Assembly: GCF_000974985.2 (NCBI RefSeq)
Contig: NZ_LAVA02000019.1
Location: 117,038-181,037 of the forward strand
Source of the DNA: Streptomyces mangrovisoli
GTDB lineage: Bacteria > Actinomycetota > Actinomycetes > Streptomycetales > Streptomycetaceae
Reading direction: 5' to 3'
DNA: 64,000 nucleotides
The translations under genes were made by a program, and so were the position numbers. Position 1 is the first letter of the stretch. Every line of letters begins with the position of its first letter. Of the stretch, positions 41,286 through 50,093 are shown piece after piece. Below the pieces are notes generated by a model. The model was not told the origin of the DNA. It did no database searches and saw only the letters and a program-made list of their open reading frames with translations.

Positions 41286-42804
41286 GTCCGTCCGTCATCG
41301 TCGCGTGCACCGGCATCGCGCGCAGGCCGGACGCGTCCGCCGCCAGCGGGTCGGCGTCGACGAGCACCAGGTCGGCCGGGTCGCCCACCCGGACGAGCCG
41401 CCGCCCCCGGGCCGCGGCGACCAGCGCGTCCCGTACGGACAGGCGCTGTTCGGGGTGCCAGGCGGGGCGTTCGTCGTCGGTACGGCTCACCGCGGACGCG
41501 ATGGCGCGCCACGGGTCGAGCGGTGCCACGGGCGCGTCCGAGCCGAACTCCAGGCGCGCGCCCGCCGCCAGCAGGTCGGCGTAGGCGAAGGCCCGCCCGG
41601 TGCGGCCGGCCCAGTGCCGGTCCGCCACGTCACGGTCGTCGGTGGCGTGGCGCGGCTGCACCCCCGCGATGACGCCCAACTCGGCGAAACGGGGCAGGTC
41701 TTCGGGGCTCAGCAGCTGGGCGTGCTCGATCCGGCCGCGGCAGCGCACGGCCTCGAAGGCGTCCAGGGCAAGGGTGTTGGCGCGGTCGCCGATGGCGTGC
41801 ACCGCGGGTTCGATGCCGTGCGCGGCGGCGCGCCGCATCAGGCGCACCAGATCTCCTGGTGACGTCTCTCCGATGCCGTGGGAGTGGTCCGTGCCCTCCA
41901 GGCCCGGGTAGGGGTCTTGGCACAGGGCGGTCCGGGTGTTGAGGGAGCCGTCGGTGAACAGCTTCAACGGGCCGACCCGGACCGCTCCCCCGCTCCCGCC
42001 GATGTCGCTGCCCGTGCGCAGCCCGCGCGCCAGGGCGGCGTCGAGGTGGCTCGGGTAGACGGCGGCCGCGACCCGCACGGCCGGCCGGGACCGGACGGCG
42101 CGCCGCTCCCAGTCCCCCACCGTGTCGCCGAACTGGAAGTCGATCACGCCGGTCACGCCGCGCGCCGCGGCGGCCCGGCAGGCGTCCGCCACCCTGGCGT
42201 CCACCACGTCGTCCGGCGGGGCGGGCAGGGCGGCGAGCGCGGCGTGGGCCTCGTGCTCCCGCAGCAGGCCGGTGGGGTGGTCACCGCGTCCGACGAGCGC
42301 CAGGCAGGCGGAGTTGAACCACACGGCGTGCAGATCGCCGCTGACGAGGGCCACCGGCCGGTCCGGCAGGATCGCGTCGAGCAGGCCCTTGTGGGGCGCG
42401 TCGGGCCACAGCCCGTCCCGGAAGCCGTAGCCGAACAGCACGCTGTCGCCGGGGACTTGGCGGCCGTGCCGCTGTACGAGGTCGGCTGTCCGGCGGGCGG
42501 AGGCGAGGCCGGCCAGGTCGAGCCGGTGCCGGGCGTTCGCCCAGTCGGCGAGGTGCACATGGGCGTCCCAGAGACCCGGGAGCAGCACCCGTCCGTCGAG
42601 ATCGAGGACCCGCTCACCCCTGGCCCCGAGGTCTCGGGCGTCGCCGTCGCGCGCCGGGAGCACGTGGGTGATCGTGCCGTCCGCGACCCGCACCGCGGCG
42701 AGCGGTCCGCCGGCGCCGAACCGTACCCCGGTGAGGGTCAGCGGGGCCGGCCGGTCGTCGTCGCGCACCGCGGTCACGCTCGCGGGGGATGCGCACTCCG
42801 TCAT
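41263..42804 (-). CDS. YtcJ-like amidohydrolase (Amidohydro_3), second copy
   Basis: This 513-residue hydrolase has the metal site LLPGLWDAHVHLADW, then GPLKLFTDGSLNTRTALC, PAVHAIGDRANTLALDAFE, RIEHAQLLSPEDLPRFAELG, QPRHATDDRD and FGSDAPVAPLDPW. The layout is that of YtcJ/NfdA-type N-substituted amide hydrolases. ATG 42804 has ggagacggagg upstream. It is related to, but clearly diverged from, the protein at 28897-30468. No transporter is linked. Confidence 0.87.
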   Translation of the reverse strand: MTECASPASVTAVRDDDRPAPLTLTGVRFGAGGPLAAVRVADGTITHVLPARDGDARDLGARGERVLDLDGRVLLPGLWDAHVHLADWANARHRLDLAGLASARRTADLVQRHGRQVPGDSVLFGYGFRDGLWPDAPHKGLLDAILPDRPVALVSGDLHAVWFNSACLALVGRGDHPTGLLREHEAHAALAALPAPPDDVVDARVADACRAAAARGVTGVIDFQFGDTVGDWERRAVRSRPAVRVAAAVYPSHLDAALARGLRTGSDIGGSGGAVRVGPLKLFTDGSLNTRTALCQDPYPGLEGTDHSHGIGETSPGDLVRLMRRAAAHGIEPAVHAIGDRANTLALDAFEAVRCRGRIEHAQLLSPEDLPRFAELGVIAGVQPRHATDDRDVADRHWAGRTGRAFAYADLLAAGARLEFGSDAPVAPLDPWRAIASAVSRTDDERPAWHPEQRLSVRDALVAAARGRRLVRVGDPADLVLVDADPLAADASGLRAMPVHATMTDGRWTHGPY

Positions 42805-42924
42805 GAAGCCTCCGTCTCCGGCCGAGCCGGGTCGGGCCGGCTTCTCGGGGCACGGCACGCGCGCCACCATCTCGGGAAGTCAGTCTTACCTTACTTCGCC
42901 TGGTCGCCGCGGTGGCGGACGGAC

Positions 42925-42960
42925 GGGAGGCCGGGGAGGGCGGACCCTCCCCGGCCTCCC
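42925..42960 (-). terminator. Terminator after cbtA
   Basis: Perfect 16-bp inverted repeat gggaggccggggaggg (42925-42940) / ccctccccggcctccc (42945-42960), 4-nt loop, 43 nt after the CbtA stop. Confidence 0.9.
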
Positions 42961-43002
42961 GGGGTCGTCGCGCGGGCGCCGGTCTCCGTCGGCGCGCGCC
43001 TG

Positions 43003-43755
43003 TCAGTGCGCGGCCGGAACCGCCCGCGCGCCGCCGGCCGTGACCGGCTTGGGGTTGAGCAGCCGTTCCGCCAACTCACCGAAGAGCAGGCCGAATCCGC
43101 CCCACAGCGACGCCTGGATGGCGAGCGCGGAGAGCCGGAACCGCCACAGCAGGGTCGCCGGGAACGTCTTCGGCACCTCGTTGATCGCGGGCAGGAACGC
43201 GTAGGCCAGGCCGACCGCGACCCCGAAGGCGGCGAGGGCGATCACGGTCGCCCACCAGGTGCCCAGGTTCGGTGCGAGCCGCTTGCCGAGCAGCGTGGCG
43301 GCGATCGCGAGGAGGACGCTGAGGAGCATCATCAGGAAGTACAGGGTGGTCCGCTTGCCGATGGTGTCGGGGTTGCCGACCGACGGCGGATTGGCCGGGT
43401 ACTTCAGGAACGGCACGAGGTAGACGGCGACCAGGGCGCACCCGGACAGGAGCAGCGCCGTGGCGCGCGGGGTGAAGCGGCCCACGCGGCCGAGCGCGAA
43501 GGCGTAGGCGAGGGCGGCGATGCCGCCGAACGCGACGCCGTAGACGAGGACGCCGGTGGCGAGTCCCGCGGTGGACTGGAGCGAGCGCGAGACGACCTCC
43601 ATCTCGTGCTCGTGGGAGTGCGCCTCCTCGAAGCTGATCGCTTGGTCGACATTGGGTTCGCCGAGAAGATAGGCGACGACGAGGGCGAGCGCGCCGGCCG
43701 CGAGGCCGGCGAGCATCCCCCGTACGAGAAGGTTCCGTACGGTTGCGGAGTTCAT
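43003..43755 (-). CDS. cbtA: Cobalt transporter subunit CbtA
   Basis: The 250-residue membrane protein has about six helices. The first loop carries the His/Glu-rich metal-binding stretch FEEAHSHEHEMEVVSRSLQS, and LYFLMMLLSVLLAIAATLLGKRLAPNL is typical of CbtA. It lies 22 nt after cbtB under the cobalamin riboswitch, and should import cobalt for B12 synthesis. Confidence 0.92.
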   Translation of the reverse strand: MNSATVRNLLVRGMLAGLAAGALALVVAYLLGEPNVDQAISFEEAHSHEHEMEVVSRSLQSTAGLATGVLVYGVAFGGIAALAYAFALGRVGRFTPRATALLLSGCALVAVYLVPFLKYPANPPSVGNPDTIGKRTTLYFLMMLLSVLLAIAATLLGKRLAPNLGTWWATVIALAAFGVAVGLAYAFLPAINEVPKTFPATLLWRFRLSALAIQASLWGGFGLLFGELAERLLNPKPVTAGGARAVPAAH

Positions 43756-43777
43756 GGGTGTGCGGAGTCCCCTCGCG

Positions 43778-43999
43778 TCAGTGGCAGGGGAAACCGAGCA
43801 GGTGACGCGCGTCGTGCACCCATTCGTGGACGCCCGTGCCGTTGAACACGGAGGTGGCGCCCTGTTCGGCGCCGACGAAGTACAGCAGGACGAGCATCAG
43901 GATGCCGAAGAAGACCGCCCAGGGCGCGATCGCCTTCAGCGGCAGCTTGGCGGGCAGGGCAGGGGTGGTGGCTGTCGGCTGGGCGACGGTCTGCGCCAT
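43778..43999 (-). CDS. cbtB: Cobalt transporter subunit CbtB
   Basis: 73 residues: a single transmembrane helix (FFGILMLVLLYFVGAEQGA) and the diagnostic C-terminal metal site VHEWVHDARHLLGFPCH. The ribosome site aaggagg is perfect. First gene of the riboswitch-controlled cbtBA operon. Confidence 0.93.
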   Translation of the reverse strand: MAQTVAQPTATTPALPAKLPLKAIAPWAVFFGILMLVLLYFVGAEQGATSVFNGTGVHEWVHDARHLLGFPCH

Positions 44000-44058
44000 G
44001 GCAGAACCTCCTTGGGGAATTCGCGTCCCATCTCGGTGGTGCAGTGGACGACGGCCAC

Positions 44059-44160
44059 GGGTCTGACTTGCGAGCGCTTCCAGGGCCCTCGCACACAGTG
44101 GCGCGACCGTGCCGGGTTCTCACCGGCTTCCGTCTCGCCGTCGTCGATATCGGACAGACC
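44059..44160 (-). promoter_or_regulatory. Cobalamin riboswitch controlling cbtBA
   Basis: On the minus strand the conserved core reads GACGGAAGCCGGTGAGAACC, then CGGCACGGTCGCGCCACTGT and, 3' of a variable arm, AAGTCAGACC. These are the hallmark B12-riboswitch boxes. GGTCTG (44155-44160) can pair with CAGACC (44060-44065) to close the outer helix. The element ends 59 nt before the cbtB start, leaving room for an expression platform near the aaggagg. Adenosylcobalamin binding would switch off cobalt import. Confidence 0.93.
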
Positions 44161-44198
44161 GTACCGCGTGCCGAGTGCCCTGGCCAAGACCGCGTCCG

Positions 44199-44236
44199 CC
44201 CGGGGTGATCTTCCTCTCGGTGGCGATCACCCCGGG
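44199..44236 (-). terminator. Terminator between the FAD-binding gene and the riboswitch
   Basis: Perfect 12-bp inverted repeat cccggggtgatc (44199-44210) / gatcaccccggg (44225-44236) with a 14-nt loop. It would insulate cbtBA from upstream transcription. Confidence 0.75.
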
Positions 44237-44349
44237 CGGGGCCGTCCGGGCGGGCGGGTCCGCAGCGCTGACCCCGGGCGGGTCGGTCGCGCCGACTCGC
44301 CCCACTCATCGGCTCGTTGGACACCGACGGCCTACCGGCCACCCCGCGC

Positions 44350-44472
44350 GGTCAGGTCGTCGGCGTGCTCGCGGTCAGGCCGTCGGCCTGCTTGCAGCCG
44401 GTCTCGCCCGCCTGCTCGCGGCCGGTATCGCCGACCTGCCGCCGGCCGGTCCGGCCGACCTCGGCACGGTCA
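44350..44472. repeat. About five degenerate 23-bp tandem units ending at a stop codon
   Basis: Units resemble gcggtcaggccgtcggcctg followed by ctc, starting near 44350, 44373, 44396, 44420 and 44443. The array abuts and reaches the stop (44470-44472) of the FAD-binding gene. The rest of 44237-44349 shows nothing assignable. Confidence 0.65.
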
Positions 44473-45189
44473 ACTCGCCGACCGGCTCGCGTTCAGCTCG
44501 TCGAGCTGTGCGCGTACGGTGTGCCAGGCCTCGGGCGGCGCATCCCCGAGGTCCGTGGCGCGCAGCGCCCCCAGGGCGTCCTCGGCACCGTCGCCGTACG
44601 GCACGACACCGCTGAGGACGTCGTAGCCGTCGCGGACGGCGATCCGCAAGGTGTCGCCGCCGTGCTCCGCGTGTACGGCCGCGGCGACCACCAGGGGCGG
44701 TGGTCCGCCCGCCTCGGCGGGGAGTTTGCGGTAGGCGCAGGCGACCGGCGTGCGCCAGCTCAGGGCGAGCAGGACGGGCCGCTTGGCGACGATCTCGGCC
44801 AGGTCCGTCTCCCGGACGCCCTCGGGTTCCAGCACCGTGGCCCGCGCGTCGAGGACGAGCGCCGCGGGCAGCAGGCAGCGCAGGGTGCTGCCGACGATGT
44901 TGCCGCCGACCGTCGCGGCCCGTCGTACGGCCCCGGTGCCGACGCCGCCGGCCGCCAGCCGCAGCACGTCCGGGACCCGGCCGTCGATCCGGTGGAGCAC
45001 CACGGCGCCGCCGACCCTCTCCGGCTCCAGGAGGTTGGCCTCCGGCAACTTGCTCAGTGACATGGCCAGTTCGGGGAACCCGTCCCGTTGCCAGGTGGCC
45101 CAGACGAGGGTGGCGCCGCCGATCGGCACGGCCCCCTCCGCGAGACACTCCTGCGCTTCCTGCACGGACGTGGGCAGACGCAACAGCAC
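44470..45189 (-). CDS. FAD-binding (medium) subunit of a molybdopterin dehydrogenase family, orphan
   Basis: This 239-residue protein resembles the CoxM/XdhB FAD domain: PIGGATLVWATWQRDG replaces the usual first FAD loop and AATVGGNIVGSTLRCLLPAALVLDA is the second. Length is shorter than typical (about 280-300). No large Mo subunit or 2Fe-2S subunit is adjacent. GTG start with an aggtaag-type ribosome site. It may be a remnant or partner of distant subunits. Confidence 0.78.
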   Translation of the reverse strand: MLLRLPTSVQEAQECLAEGAVPIGGATLVWATWQRDGFPELAMSLSKLPEANLLEPERVGGAVVLHRIDGRVPDVLRLAAGGVGTGAVRRAATVGGNIVGSTLRCLLPAALVLDARATVLEPEGVRETDLAEIVAKRPVLLALSWRTPVACAYRKLPAEAGGPPPLVVAAAVHAEHGGDTLRIAVRDGYDVLSGVVPYGDGAEDALGALRATDLGDAPPEAWHTVRAQLDELNASRSAS

Positions 45190-45431
45190 AGCGACTTACC
45201 TGCCTTTCTCGAGCTCGGGCGGCGACGGTGGGTGATGCTCAGGCCGCCGCCGACAAGGCAGTTTCCCCAGCCGGACGGGGGCGCACACAGGGCTCATCCG
45301 AGCACGCCGGTACGCCCCCGTCGAAGAGGCCGCCGCGGCGCGGGCGCGTCAGGTCGCCTGCGCCGCGGACGTCTGTGAGCGCTGTCCGACCTTGCCTGAC
45401 AGCACATCAAGTGGGTTCTACAGCAGGCATT

Positions 45432-47237
45432 TCAGGTTGCGGTGGCCGCCGCGGCGGCGCGGCCGGCCTGGCGTCCGGAGTAGAGGCAGCCGCCGAGGAA
45501 GGTGCCTTCCAGCGAGCGGTAGCCGTGCACCCCGCCGCCGCCGAAGCCCGCCACCTCGCCGGCCGCGTAGAGGCCCGGCACCGGGGAGCCGCTCCGGTCG
45601 AGGACACGTCCGGACAGGTCGGTCTGGAGGCCGCCGAGGGTCTTGCGGGTCAGGATGTTCAGGCGCACGGCGATCAGCGGCCCGGCACTCGAGTCGAGGA
45701 TCTTGTGGAGGGACGCCGTGCGGCTGAGCGAGTCGCCGATGTAGCCGAGCGCGTTGCGGATGCCCATCACCTGGACGTCCTTGGTGTACGGGTTGTCGAT
45801 CTCCCGGTCCCTGGCCTCGATCTGCCGCCTCAGGTCGGCGAGGCCGATCAGGTTGTCGCCGGTGAGCTTGTTCATGCCGGCCACAAGGTCGTCGAGGGTG
45901 GTCGCGACGACGAAGTCGGCGCCCTTCTCCTTGAACTTCTCGATGGGCTCCGGGGTCTGCCAGATGCGCGACAGCAGTTGCAGGACGTCCTTGTTGGTCA
46001 GGTCCGGGTTCTGCTCCGAGCCGGAGAGCGCGAACTCCTTGGCCAGGATCTTCTGCGTGGTGACGAACCAGGAGTAGTCGTGGCCCGACGCGGTGATGGA
46101 ACCGAGGGTGTGCAGGGTGTCGTAGCCCGGGATGTCGGGGCTGTCGAAGCGACGGCCGGTGGCGTCGAACCACATCGAGGACGGACCGGGCAGGATGCGG
46201 ATGCCGTGGTTCGGCCAGATCGGGGCGTAGTTGCGCAACCCCTCGGTGTAGTGCCACATCCGGTCGGGATTGACGATACGGCCGCCCGCCTGCTCGGTGA
46301 TGGCGAGCATCCGCCCGTCCACATGGGCCGGGACGCCGGTGACCATGAACTTCGGCGCGGCGCCCAGTCGGGCGGGCCAGTTCTGCCGTACGAGATCGTG
46401 GTTGGCGCCGATGCCGCCCGAGGTCACCACCACGACCGGGGCCCGCAGTTCGAAGTCGCCGACGACCGTGCGGGAGCTGGCGGTGCCGCGCGCGGCGCCG
46501 GACGGCTCAAGGACCGCGCCGCGCACACCCGTCACCACACCCGCGGTGGTGACCAACTCATCGACGCGATGGCGGAACTTGAAGGTCACCTTGCCGGCCG
46601 ACACCGCCGCACGGACCTTCTTCTCGAAGGGCTCGACGACGGCCGGGCCGGTGCCCCAGGTGACATGGAAGCGGGGCACGGAGTTGCCGTGGCCGGTCGC
46701 GAGGCCGCCGCCGCGCTCGGCCCAGCCCACCACGGGGAACCACTGCACGCCGAGCCCGGACAGCCAGCTGCGCTTCTCGCCCGCGGCGAAGTCCACATAC
46801 GCCTGGGCCCACTTGTACGCCCAGTAGTCCTGTCCCGCCGGGTCGTCCACACCGCGGTCGAAGCCGGCCGCGCCGATCCAGTCCTGCCAGGCGAGGTCGT
46901 GGGAGTCCTTGACGCCCATCAGGCGCTGCTCGTCGGAGTCGACGAAGAACAGCCCGCCGAAGGACCAGTAGGCCTGGCCGCCCAGGCTCGCCTCCGGTTC
47001 CTGGTCGAGCAGCAGCACCTTGCGCCCCGCGGCGGCGAGTTCGGCGGTCGCGACGAGGCCCGCGAGGCCGTGCCCGACGACGATGGCGTCCGCGTCCTGC
47101 GACTCGGCGGCGAACGCCCCGGCCTGCCCGAGCGCCACACCGGCCAGCGCGCCACCGGCCACGGTCAGCACCTGACGGCGCGATAATGACGAGTCCGCGT
47201 CAACCGAAGCGGGGACGACCGGTCTGGGAATCTCCAT
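45432..47237 (-). CDS. Tat-exported FAD-binding dehydrogenase (KstD/fumarate reductase-like)
   Basis: The 601-residue flavoprotein starts at ATG 47237. A twin-arginine signal (SLSRRQVLTVAGGALAGVAL) covers about residues 15-45. FAD-binding follows: DAIVVGHGLAGLVATAELAA and VLLLDQEPEASLGGQAYWSFGG. The C-terminal VPGLYAAGEVAGFGGGGVHG and RSLEGTFLGGCLYSGRQAG close the FAD site. Close relatives are annotated as FAD-binding dehydrogenases; ketosteroid dehydrogenase activity is possible but unproven. Confidence 0.88.
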   Translation of the reverse strand: MEIPRPVVPASVDADSSLSRRQVLTVAGGALAGVALGQAGAFAAESQDADAIVVGHGLAGLVATAELAAAGRKVLLLDQEPEASLGGQAYWSFGGLFFVDSDEQRLMGVKDSHDLAWQDWIGAAGFDRGVDDPAGQDYWAYKWAQAYVDFAAGEKRSWLSGLGVQWFPVVGWAERGGGLATGHGNSVPRFHVTWGTGPAVVEPFEKKVRAAVSAGKVTFKFRHRVDELVTTAGVVTGVRGAVLEPSGAARGTASSRTVVGDFELRAPVVVVTSGGIGANHDLVRQNWPARLGAAPKFMVTGVPAHVDGRMLAITEQAGGRIVNPDRMWHYTEGLRNYAPIWPNHGIRILPGPSSMWFDATGRRFDSPDIPGYDTLHTLGSITASGHDYSWFVTTQKILAKEFALSGSEQNPDLTNKDVLQLLSRIWQTPEPIEKFKEKGADFVVATTLDDLVAGMNKLTGDNLIGLADLRRQIEARDREIDNPYTKDVQVMGIRNALGYIGDSLSRTASLHKILDSSAGPLIAVRLNILTRKTLGGLQTDLSGRVLDRSGSPVPGLYAAGEVAGFGGGGVHGYRSLEGTFLGGCLYSGRQAGRAAAAATAT

Positions 47238-47344
47238 GGGGATGCCTTCCGAACGGATGCGGGCGGTGCGGGAGACATGACAGTGACCGCCGAACACGGC
47301 TGCGGCTGCCGTTGATGACGGCAACTACCGAGGCGGCAGGGTGT

Positions 47345-47355
47345 TACCGACGGTA
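47345..47355. promoter_or_regulatory. Short palindrome in a divergent promoter region
   Basis: taccg-a-cggta, perfect 5-bp arms, between the divergent dehydrogenase and flavin reductase genes; ctaccg 20 nt upstream could pair with the cggtag in an alternative, wider dyad. Confidence 0.35.
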
Positions 47356-47433
47356 GCCCAACCGGCCCGCGCTGACCAGACCGCGGGAACGGCACGAGTA
47401 GTCGGCTGCGCGATGTCGGCCGGGTCGCTGCGG

Positions 47434-47446
47434 GATACTGATCGAC
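47434..47446 (+). promoter_or_regulatory. -10 box giving a leaderless transcript
   Basis: gatact (47434-47439) ends 7 nt before the ATG of the flavin reductase-like gene; no ribosome binding site is present. Confidence 0.5.
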
Positions 47447-48085
47447 ATGCGCGTCGATCATTCACCCGAGTCCATGGACCCGGGATCGTTCTACCGTCTG
47501 CTCACATCCGTGATCGTGCCCCGGCCGATCGCCTGGGTGTCCACCCTGAGCGCGGACGGCCGAACGGCGAACCTGGCCCCCCACTCGTTCTTCACCGTCG
47601 CCAGCACCGATCCGCCGATCGTGCAGTTCACCTCCGTCGGGCGCAAGGACTCGCTGCGCAACGTGGAGGCCACGCGCGAGTTCGTGGTGAACTTCGCGCC
47701 CGAGCCGCTGCTGGAACAGATCAACGCGACCGCGACCGACTTCCCGCGCAGCGAGGGCGAGTTCGACGCGGTGGGCGTCGAGCGGGAGCCGTCCTCGCGG
47801 GTCGCGCCGCCACGGGTCGCCGCCTCGCCGGTGGCCCTGGAGTGCACCCTCCACGCGACGCTGGGACTGGGCGACTCCACGGTGGTGTTCGGGCGTGTCG
47901 TGCACGCTGTGGTCTCCGCGGACGTGCTGGCCGACGGCCGACCCGACATCCGGCTGCTGCGCCCCTTGTCGCGGCTCGGCGGCAACGAATGGGGCACGAT
48001 CGGCCAGGTGCACGACCTGGCGCGGATCCGCTACCGGGACCTGCCCGCCGGTCAGGGGCCGGACGACGGCGACAGGCGGGGCTGA
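47447..48085 (+). CDS. Flavin reductase-like (split-barrel FMN-binding) protein
   Basis: The 212-residue protein has the split-barrel signature: FYRLLTSVIVPRPIAWVSTL, NLAPHSFFTVASTDPPIVQF and DSLRNVEATREFVVNF. It binds FMN and could reduce it with NAD(P)H or act as a nitrobenzoate/flavin-type reductase subunit. Divergent from the Tat-exported dehydrogenase gene. Confidence 0.85.
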   Translation: MRVDHSPESMDPGSFYRLLTSVIVPRPIAWVSTLSADGRTANLAPHSFFTVASTDPPIVQFTSVGRKDSLRNVEATREFVVNFAPEPLLEQINATATDFPRSEGEFDAVGVEREPSSRVAPPRVAASPVALECTLHATLGLGDSTVVFGRVVHAVVSADVLADGRPDIRLLRPLSRLGGNEWGTIGQVHDLARIRYRDLPAGQGPDDGDRRG

Positions 48086-48109
48086 CCCGCAGCGCACTAC
48101 GGGACCGGT

Positions 48110-48850
48110 CTAGTGTCCGTACCCGCCGCCTCCCGCTCCCGGGCGCCGGACCACCAGGTCGCGCACCTCGTACGACATCTTCGACGTCGACGCCGCCGGG
48201 GCGGGGTGGTAACGGCCCGCGGACACCGACAGGTTGACGATGAGATGGGCGTGCCAGCGGTGCCCCACGCCCACCCCGTCGACGTACGCGAGCACGTCGT
48301 TGACCCACCAGGTGACCGAGCGGGCGCCGAACGTGATGCGCAGGTCCATCCAGGCGCCGGGGCGGATCGACTCGTCGCTGTAGTAACTGCCCGCGCCGTG
48401 CACATGGTTGGTGAGTTCCAGCAGGTCCGGGTTGTCGGGGTGGTACTCGAAGACGTCCACCTCCTGGCCGCCGTCCCGCCAGGTCCAGATGGCCGGCCAG
48501 GCCGCCTGCGCGGTCGGCAGTCTGACGCGTGCCCGCAGTTCGTCGTCCGCACGGACGACGAACCCCTCCGGGCTGCCCTCCGTGGTCAACAGGCCCGTGT
48601 TCCAGAACCCGTCGGGGCGGCGGGTGGCACGGAACACTCCGGTACGGCTGTACGACGCGTCCGGCACCAGGTGGTCGAGTTTGTCGTCGTCGGGGTTGGT
48701 CGGTCCGCCGTCGGGATAGGCCCAGGACCGGCCGGCGACCCACTGCGTGGGCGAGGCGAAGTCGGCCGTGAAGACGATGTCCGGGTCCTGGGGGTGGGGC
48801 GTGGGGGGCGTCGGCTGGGGCTGCCGCCCACCCGATGTGGGGTTGTGCAT
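48110..48850 (-). CDS. GH16-like beta-glucanase/lectin-fold protein without signal peptide
   Basis: 246 residues from ATG 48850 with aggagag. The fold and active-site line resemble glycoside hydrolase family 16: WPAIWTWRDGGQEVDVFEYH contains ExDxxE, and WMDLRITFGARSVTWWVNDV and HAHLIVNLSVSAGRYHP are expected strands. There is no signal peptide, which is odd for a polysaccharide hydrolase; a Pro-rich N terminus (QPQPTPPTPHPQDPD) is present. Converges on the flavin reductase gene. Confidence 0.75.
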   Translation of the reverse strand: MHNPTSGGRQPQPTPPTPHPQDPDIVFTADFASPTQWVAGRSWAYPDGGPTNPDDDKLDHLVPDASYSRTGVFRATRRPDGFWNTGLLTTEGSPEGFVVRADDELRARVRLPTAQAAWPAIWTWRDGGQEVDVFEYHPDNPDLLELTNHVHGAGSYYSDESIRPGAWMDLRITFGARSVTWWVNDVLAYVDGVGVGHRWHAHLIVNLSVSAGRYHPAPAASTSKMSYEVRDLVVRRPGAGGGGYGH

Positions 48851-49056
48851 GAGCGATGTCTCTCCTGACGGGAGTCCGTCATGCGCGGGCGAGGCGCGCC
48901 GCGGGCGGAGCAACCCGTCCAGGTGAAGCGGGCGTCGCGGTGGGCCGAACGCCCGGGTGAGAGGCGAACGAGGTGGCGGAATCCCCGGTGATGGGGACGG
49001 CGTCCTGAGACCATCGGTCCCAAGCGTCACTTCAGGCACTCGAGGAGGCCGGTTCG

Positions 49057-50061
49057 ATGCGGTGGGCGACCTTCAACATCCTGCACGGGCGGCGCCTCGA
49101 CTCCCGGGGCCGGCCGGTGCCGGACGACGGCACCGACCCGCGGACCCCGCTCGCCGAAGCCGTCGCCGCGCTCGACGCCGACGTGCTGGCGCTCCAGGAG
49201 GTCGACCGCCTCCAGCCCCGGTCCGGTCGTGCCGACCAGGCCGCGGTCGCGGCGGCGGCGATGGGTGCCAAGGACTGGCGCTACGCCTCCGCGCTCCATG
49301 CCCGGGGGGTCACCGGGCTCGGCTGGGTCCCCGACTCCACGGTGCCCGGACTGCGGGTCTACGGCCCCGGGGACGACGCGGACGCCGCCACTCAAGTCCC
49401 CTCGCACGGGGTGGCGTTGCTGTCCCGGCTCGCGGTCCGGGAGTGGCGGGCGCTGCGACTGCCGCCCGCACCGGTCGGCTTCCCGCTGGCGATGGCCGGG
49501 CAGCGGGGCCTGTCCTGGGTGCGCGATCAGCCACGGGCCGCGCTGGCCGCCGTACTGGAGGGACCGCACGGGCCGTTCACCGCCGTGGCCCTGCATCTGT
49601 CGTTCGTACCGGGCTGGAACATACGGCAGTTGGTCGCCGTACGGCGCTGGGTGGCCGCACTGCCGCGGCCGCACGTCCTGCTGGGCGACTTCAATCTGGT
49701 CGGCACCGTTCCCGCGGCCGTGCTCAACTCGGCCGAGTTCAGGGCCCGTCGGGGCCGTTCCGACGGCGCGACCGGGCCGTCGGGGCGGCTTCGGTGGCGC
49801 GACGCGGGCCGCCCCGCCACCTTCCCGGCGCACCGGCCGCTCGTGCAGTTCGACCACATCCTGATCGCCGGAGCGGGGACCGGGTCAGGCGCGAGGTCGG
49901 ACGGAGGGTCGGACGGAGGGTCGGGCGCAGGGTCGGGCACGAGGTCAGAGGCGGAAGCGGCCGCCGGGCGGCCGCTCGCCGTCCACGGTGTGCGGACTCC
50001 CGTGTCGGCCGTCTCCGACCATCGCGCGCTGGTGGCCGAGTGGGAGCCGGTCACACCCTGA
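49057..50061 (+). CDS. Endonuclease/exonuclease/phosphatase (EEP) family protein
   Basis: This 334-residue protein has EEP motifs in order: MRWATFNILHGR, DADVLALQEVDRLQPRSG, VALHLSFVPGWNIRQL, HVLLGDFNLVG and VSAVSDHRALVAEWEP, the catalytic Asn, Glu, His, Asp-x-Asn and Asp-His. No signal peptide. An insert near residues 280-300 is a run of 12-bp repeats (SDGGSDGGSGAGSGTRS). Substrate unknown (nucleic acid, phosphoinositide or sphingolipid types exist). Ribosome site gaggagg. Confidence 0.85.
   Translation: MRWATFNILHGRRLDSRGRPVPDDGTDPRTPLAEAVAALDADVLALQEVDRLQPRSGRADQAAVAAAAMGAKDWRYASALHARGVTGLGWVPDSTVPGLRVYGPGDDADAATQVPSHGVALLSRLAVREWRALRLPPAPVGFPLAMAGQRGLSWVRDQPRAALAAVLEGPHGPFTAVALHLSFVPGWNIRQLVAVRRWVAALPRPHVLLGDFNLVGTVPAAVLNSAEFRARRGRSDGATGPSGRLRWRDAGRPATFPAHRPLVQFDHILIAGAGTGSGARSDGGSDGGSGAGSGTRSEAEAAAGRPLAVHGVRTPVSAVSDHRALVAEWEPVTP
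49893..49952 (+). repeat. In-frame 12-bp repeats within the EEP gene
   Basis: Five 12-bp units (gaggtcggacgg, agggtcggacgg, agggtcgggcgc, agggtcgggcac, gaggtcagaggc) encode a Gly/Ser/Asp-rich loop between conserved strands. Confidence 0.75.
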
Positions 50062-50093
50062 CCGCGCCCGTCCTCGGCCTCCGAGCCGCCGGA

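Noticed and set aside
42877..42896. Iron box (DmdR/IdeR type) upstream of the second amidohydrolase
   Set aside because: aagtcag...cttactt is partly symmetrical but matches the iron-box consensus at too few positions.
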